Assembly (NCBI GenBank): GCA_958403205.1
Contig: CATXWM010000021.1
Coordinates: 1-40,085, forward strand
Source: an uncultured Collinsella sp.
GTDB lineage: Bacteria; Actinomycetota; Coriobacteriia; Coriobacteriales; Coriobacteriaceae
Length of the DNA: 40,085 nucleotides
Reading direction: 5' to 3'
The notes under the pieces were generated by a model. That model saw nothing but the letters and a program-made list of their open reading frames with translations. It was not told where the DNA came from and did no database searches. Positions within the stretch are counted from its first letter, which is position 1, and every line of letters starts with the position of its first letter. Position numbers and translations under genes: made by a program. Below are positions 39,200 through 40,085 of this stretch, one piece after another.

Positions 39200-39907
39200 A
39201 TGCCACCGACTGAAGGACTAACTGACGGTAAAGCAGCGATACCGCTGTACCAACAGGTTATCGATATCATTAAAAACGAAATCAATTCCGGTGCCTACAA
39301 GGCGGGCGCGCGGATACCCAACGAATTCGAATTGGCTGAGAACTATAAAGTTGGCCGCGTTACCGTGCGACGCGCTATTGAGGAGCTTGTCCAGCAGGGC
39401 TATCTAACGAAGCGACAGGGGAAAGGCACGTTTGTCAATGCCCCCAAGCTTAAGCGCAAGATTCGCCAGAAGGATGACGTCCAGAGTTTTTCGGACGCAT
39501 GCCGCGTTAACGGAATGGAGCCGGGGGCGTGCGTCATTTCGAGAAAGATACTGCCGGCGGATTCCACCGAAGCACAGTTCTTTGGTGTTCCCGTTGGAAC
39601 TGACTTGATTTGCGTTGAGCGCGTGCGCACTGCCGATGGCGTCCCTGTCATGCTCGAGAACAACATATATGTTTACGAGGACAACGCCTATCTATCAACG
39701 GCACCTCTATCTAACCAATCCATTTTTGAGTTCGTGCGCAACCGGACGGGCCGCACGCCCGCGTTTACCGACCCGTGCACGCTCGAGATCGCGTGCGCGT
39801 CGCCCGAGGTCGCTCGACTGTTGGCAGTTCCCGTTGGCGAACCCTTGTTTTATATGGAAGCCTTCTTTTTCGATGAGCAGCGGCGGCCGTTTATCATCGG
39901 TCGTTAG
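39200..39907 (+). CDS. GntR/HutC-family regulator (UTRA domain), ended by a probable premature amber stop
   Basis: A 235-aa repressor as read. The winged helix is at about 15-82 (PLYQQVIDIIKNEINSGAYKAGARIPNEFELAENYKVGRVTVRRAIEELVQQGYL...GKGTFV) and the UTRA effector domain from about 95 (SFSDACRVNGMEP...). It stops at IIGR plus TAG (39905-39907). The next in-frame codons read RIVGSRYVFDI and a second TAG at 39941-39943, which is the usual C-terminal strand of UTRA regulators. A CAG-to-TAG change would give exactly this. Loss of the last strand may damage effector binding. It may control a sugar-uptake system next door. Confidence 0.88.
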   Translation: MPPTEGLTDGKAAIPLYQQVIDIIKNEINSGAYKAGARIPNEFELAENYKVGRVTVRRAIEELVQQGYLTKRQGKGTFVNAPKLKRKIRQKDDVQSFSDACRVNGMEPGACVISRKILPADSTEAQFFGVPVGTDLICVERVRTADGVPVMLENNIYVYEDNAYLSTAPLSNQSIFEFVRNRTGRTPAFTDPCTLEIACASPEVARLLAVPVGEPLFYMEAFFFDEQRRPFIIGR

Positions 39908-39955
39908 CGGATCGTTGGGTCTCGCTACGTTTTTGACATTTAGGACATTGCGAAT

Positions 39956-39991
39956 GGAAACGCCCGGTGGATCATCTCACCGGGCGTTTCC
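39956..39991. terminator. Terminator between the GntR gene and a minus-strand gene
   Basis: A perfect 14-bp stem (GGAAACGCCCGGTG / CACCGGGCGTTTCC) with an eight-base loop. It lies between apparently convergent genes; no long T-run. Confidence 0.75.
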
Positions 39992-40046
39992 ATACCGTTC
40001 ACGGCGCAAACGCAACCGTTCAACCGCGTTGGGTTGATTTCCGATC

Positions 40047-40085
40047 TCAGCCGAACACATTGAGCAAATAGGCCGTTCCCGCACC
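40047..40085 (-). CDS. Possible 3' end of a minus-strand gene (12 codons)
   Basis: From the window edge the minus strand reads GAGTAYLLNVFG then TGA. The hydrophobic tail, and the terminator that follows on that strand, suggest the end of a membrane protein gene. Too short to identify. Confidence 0.35.
   Translation of the reverse strand, partial: GAGTAYLLNVFG

Overview
This window most likely comes from a Coriobacteriia genome, probably Collinsella or a close relative. That placement is inference from several traits: GC-rich coding DNA, Gram-positive style ribosome-binding sites, class III (anaerobic) ribonucleotide reductase, a YolD/Y-family polymerase pair behind DinR/LexA-type boxes, a DUF3793/flavodoxin pair, and many long imperfect palindromes between genes. 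No rRNA operon, CRISPR array or intact phage is visible.

Layout. 1-2420: the end of a tRNA-Gly(GCC), a GH13 alpha-glucosidase whose N-terminus looks frameshifted, then a second tRNA-Gly(GCC) and a tRNA-Val(GAC) behind a strong promoter. 2421-8068: NrdR-type boxes, nrdD and nrdG separated by two large palindromes, then folE, an HD-domain gene and folB. 8075-15488: a YgjP-like metalloprotein, an M19 dipeptidase, an FKBP/UreE-like pair, a HAD phosphatase, a PerR-like regulator, acylphosphatase, a Gfo/Idh oxidoreductase, RNase HI and a LysR regulator. 15489-19581: an O-acetylhomoserine sulfhydrylase gene behind a probable leader peptide, a secreted protein, a small membrane protein and panE. 19906-23239: a ferredoxin-fused aldo/keto reductase, a second Gfo/Idh enzyme and endonuclease IV, with two copies of a covarying palindrome between them. 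23387-26492: a polar amino-acid ABC transporter whose permease carries an extra extracellular domain. 26610-31049: flavodoxin, DUF3793, a copper-type HMA protein behind a CsoR-like operator, the SOS polymerase/YolD pair and a stand-alone piece of an iron-ADH fold.

31249-36500 holds the clearest accessory structure. The last 30 bp of pgi, followed by a very similar terminator, occur a second time 3.5 kb downstream. They bracket three minus-strand genes: an unknown helical protein, a ClpP-like serine protease and a short TraG/VirD4-type coupling ATPase. I read this as an element integrated at the 3' end of pgi. No integrase or relaxase is visible, so it is a remnant, a minimal element or one mobilised in trans.

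36660-40085: deoC, two HAD phosphatases, a GntR/UTRA regulator that ends at a probable premature amber stop, and possibly the last codons of a minus-strand gene at the window edge.

The best candidates for undescribed biology are the ClpP-like/coupling-ATPase operon inside the pgi-tail repeats, the covarying palindrome family, the 228-bp palindrome containing an inverted copy of the nrdD 3' end, and the cysteine-containing leader peptide before the sulfhydrylase gene.
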